Shown here: positions 5,492 through 6,193 of the stretch, piece after piece | Layout: the number at the start of each line of letters is the position of its first letter | Numbering within the stretch: the first letter of the stretch is position 1 | Assembly: GCA_964395765.1 (NCBI GenBank) | Contig: CAYNCU010000234.1 | Location: 1 to 6,193 of the forward strand | Source: DATDPY01 sp964395765 | GTDB lineage: Bacteria > Bacteroidota > Bacteroidia > Cytophagales > Cyclobacteriaceae | Reading direction: 5' to 3' | Length of the DNA: 6,193 nt | Program-made: the position numbers and the translations under genes | Notes under the pieces: generated by a model | Database searches by the model: none | What the model saw: the letters and a program-made list of their open reading frames with translations, nothing else | What the model was told of the DNA's origin: nothing

Positions 5492-6193
5492 TTACAGATA
5501 ATTCAACAGTTCCGTTAAATTTTTAATTTCATAATCCGGGACCTGTAAAGAATCTATGAGCGCTTTTCCATCGCGGTTTAACCAGATTGATTTAATGCCT
5601 GCTTTTTTGGCACCTGCAATATCTGTATTAAGGCTATCGCCGATCATGACCGAATTTCCGGAATTACAATTCAATTTTTTTAACACATCCTCAAATATCT
5701 GTGGTTCCGGTTTCCCGGTTCCCACTTCCCCGGAAATCACGATGGCGTCAAAATGATATTCCAGGTTCCCGCCTTTTATTTTTTTCCATTGAAGGTCCGG
5801 TGTACCGTTGGTGATTAGTCCGAGTTTATATACGGGTTTAAGTTTTGCCAGAACCGCTATGGTATCCTCGAATAAATGATGTTTTAAATTCCTGATCAAT
5901 TTAAAATGCTCGCTTAATCCGGATGCATAATCCTGCCCGTTGATATTAAATCTGTTTAATGCATTTTGCCAGGATTTTAACCGGTATTCTGCAGCATATT
6001 TCCTCAAAAATGCCAGGTTTTCATTGTCTCCGTCGAAGTCGGCCCACAAAGCTTCCCAGGAGCTTATCCCGATTTTTCTACAGTAGGGGTATACCGGCTG
6101 CGCGTGCCATAGAACCCGGGCTTCCTCAATAAGGGCTGACACGAAGTTATTTTCATTAACCGAAACGGGTAGGAGGGACAGGGTTTCAATGAA
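5492..6193 (-). CDS. HAD-superfamily (subfamily IA) hydrolase, N-terminus cut by the window edge
   Basis: The frame is open from the right edge to the TAA at 5492, giving 233 visible residues. The GTG at 6142 lies inside it and is probably not the start, because 17 further open codons precede it and the essential HAD motif I (DxDxT, the nucleophile) has not yet appeared. That motif should lie just beyond the window. Visible parts, numbered from the edge, are a helical C1 cap at about 1-100 with CRKIGISSWEALWADF at 38-53; motif II in LGLITNGTPDLQ with Thr128; motif III in GEVGTGKPEPQIF with Lys161; and motif IV in VMIGDSLNTD with Asp186 and Asp191, the magnesium-binding acids. The enzyme would be a cytoplasmic magnesium-dependent phosphatase or dehalogenase-like hydrolase. 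The NGTPDLQ and GISSWE phrases are typical of a common bacterial group of phosphoglycolate-phosphatase-like proteins. The substrate cannot be read from the sequence. Confidence 0.9.
   Translation of the reverse strand, partial: FIETLSLLPVSVNENNFVSALIEEARVLWHAQPVYPYCRKIGISSWEALWADFDGDNENLAFLRKYAAEYRLKSWQNALNRFNINGQDYASGLSEHFKLIRNLKHHLFEDTIAVLAKLKPVYKLGLITNGTPDLQWKKIKGGNLEYHFDAIVISGEVGTGKPEPQIFEDVLKKLNCNSGNSVMIGDSLNTDIAGAKKAGIKSIWLNRDGKALIDSLQVPDYEIKNLTELLNYL

Noticed and set aside
5556..5756. Plus-strand 66-codon open frame inside the HAD gene
   Set aside because: It is antisense to HAD motifs III and IV, so it is a shadow of a real gene.
1..6193. A search for a novel multi-gene system (defence, biosynthesis, mobile element)
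   Set aside because: The genes have unrelated, common functions, mostly wide spacing, and no integrase, transposase, terminal repeats or toxin-antitoxin pair. Nothing supports a joint system.

Overview
The window looks like an ordinary chromosomal stretch of a member of the Bacteroidota. The main evidence is a secreted beta-propeller protein ending in a type IX secretion (T9SS, Por) sorting domain with a YPNPVKN motif and a KLLINR end. Supporting evidence is the lack of Shine-Dalgarno sequences, the AT-rich intergenic DNA, a TAnnTTTG-type promoter box before the only plus-strand gene, and a lipoprotein with a Cys followed by S-K-E-K. No species can be named from the sequence.

Layout: six of the seven recognisable genes lie on the minus strand. 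From left to right they are (1) the N-terminal 61 codons of a Rossmann-fold, saccharopine-dehydrogenase-like oxidoreductase, cut by the left edge; (2) a short secreted M1-like metallopeptidase; (3) a 323-bp divergent intergenic region with a GC-rich, hairpin-forming island; (4) a plus-strand lipoprotein with a lamin-tail domain; (5) a convergent GNAT acetyltransferase; (6) a large T9SS-exported PQQ-like beta-propeller protein; (7) a small VOC/glyoxalase-fold protein; (8) a 291-bp AT-rich gap with no convincing gene; (9) a HAD-superfamily hydrolase that runs off the right edge.

How the genes relate: I see no pathway or cluster linking them. Three products (M1-like peptidase, LTD lipoprotein, propeller) carry export signals and act outside the cytoplasm. 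The others (oxidoreductase, GNAT, VOC, HAD) look like independent cytoplasmic housekeeping or accessory enzymes. Spacings of 48-291 bp between minus-strand neighbours suggest mostly separate transcription. The peptidase and the oxidoreductase (48 bp apart) are the best candidates for co-transcription.

Start codons: the propeller is best started at the internal ATG at 4713 rather than 4743. The VOC protein is best started at the ATG at 5200 rather than the TTG at 5206. The HAD frame is open to the window edge, so a GTG at 6142 is not its real start.

I found no mobile element, CRISPR array, tRNA, rRNA or defence system. The most unusual item is the compact island at about 1564-1690. It has 54% GC against about 25% in its flanks, nested inverted repeats and a 40-codon ORF, and could be a dispersed repeat or a structured RNA.
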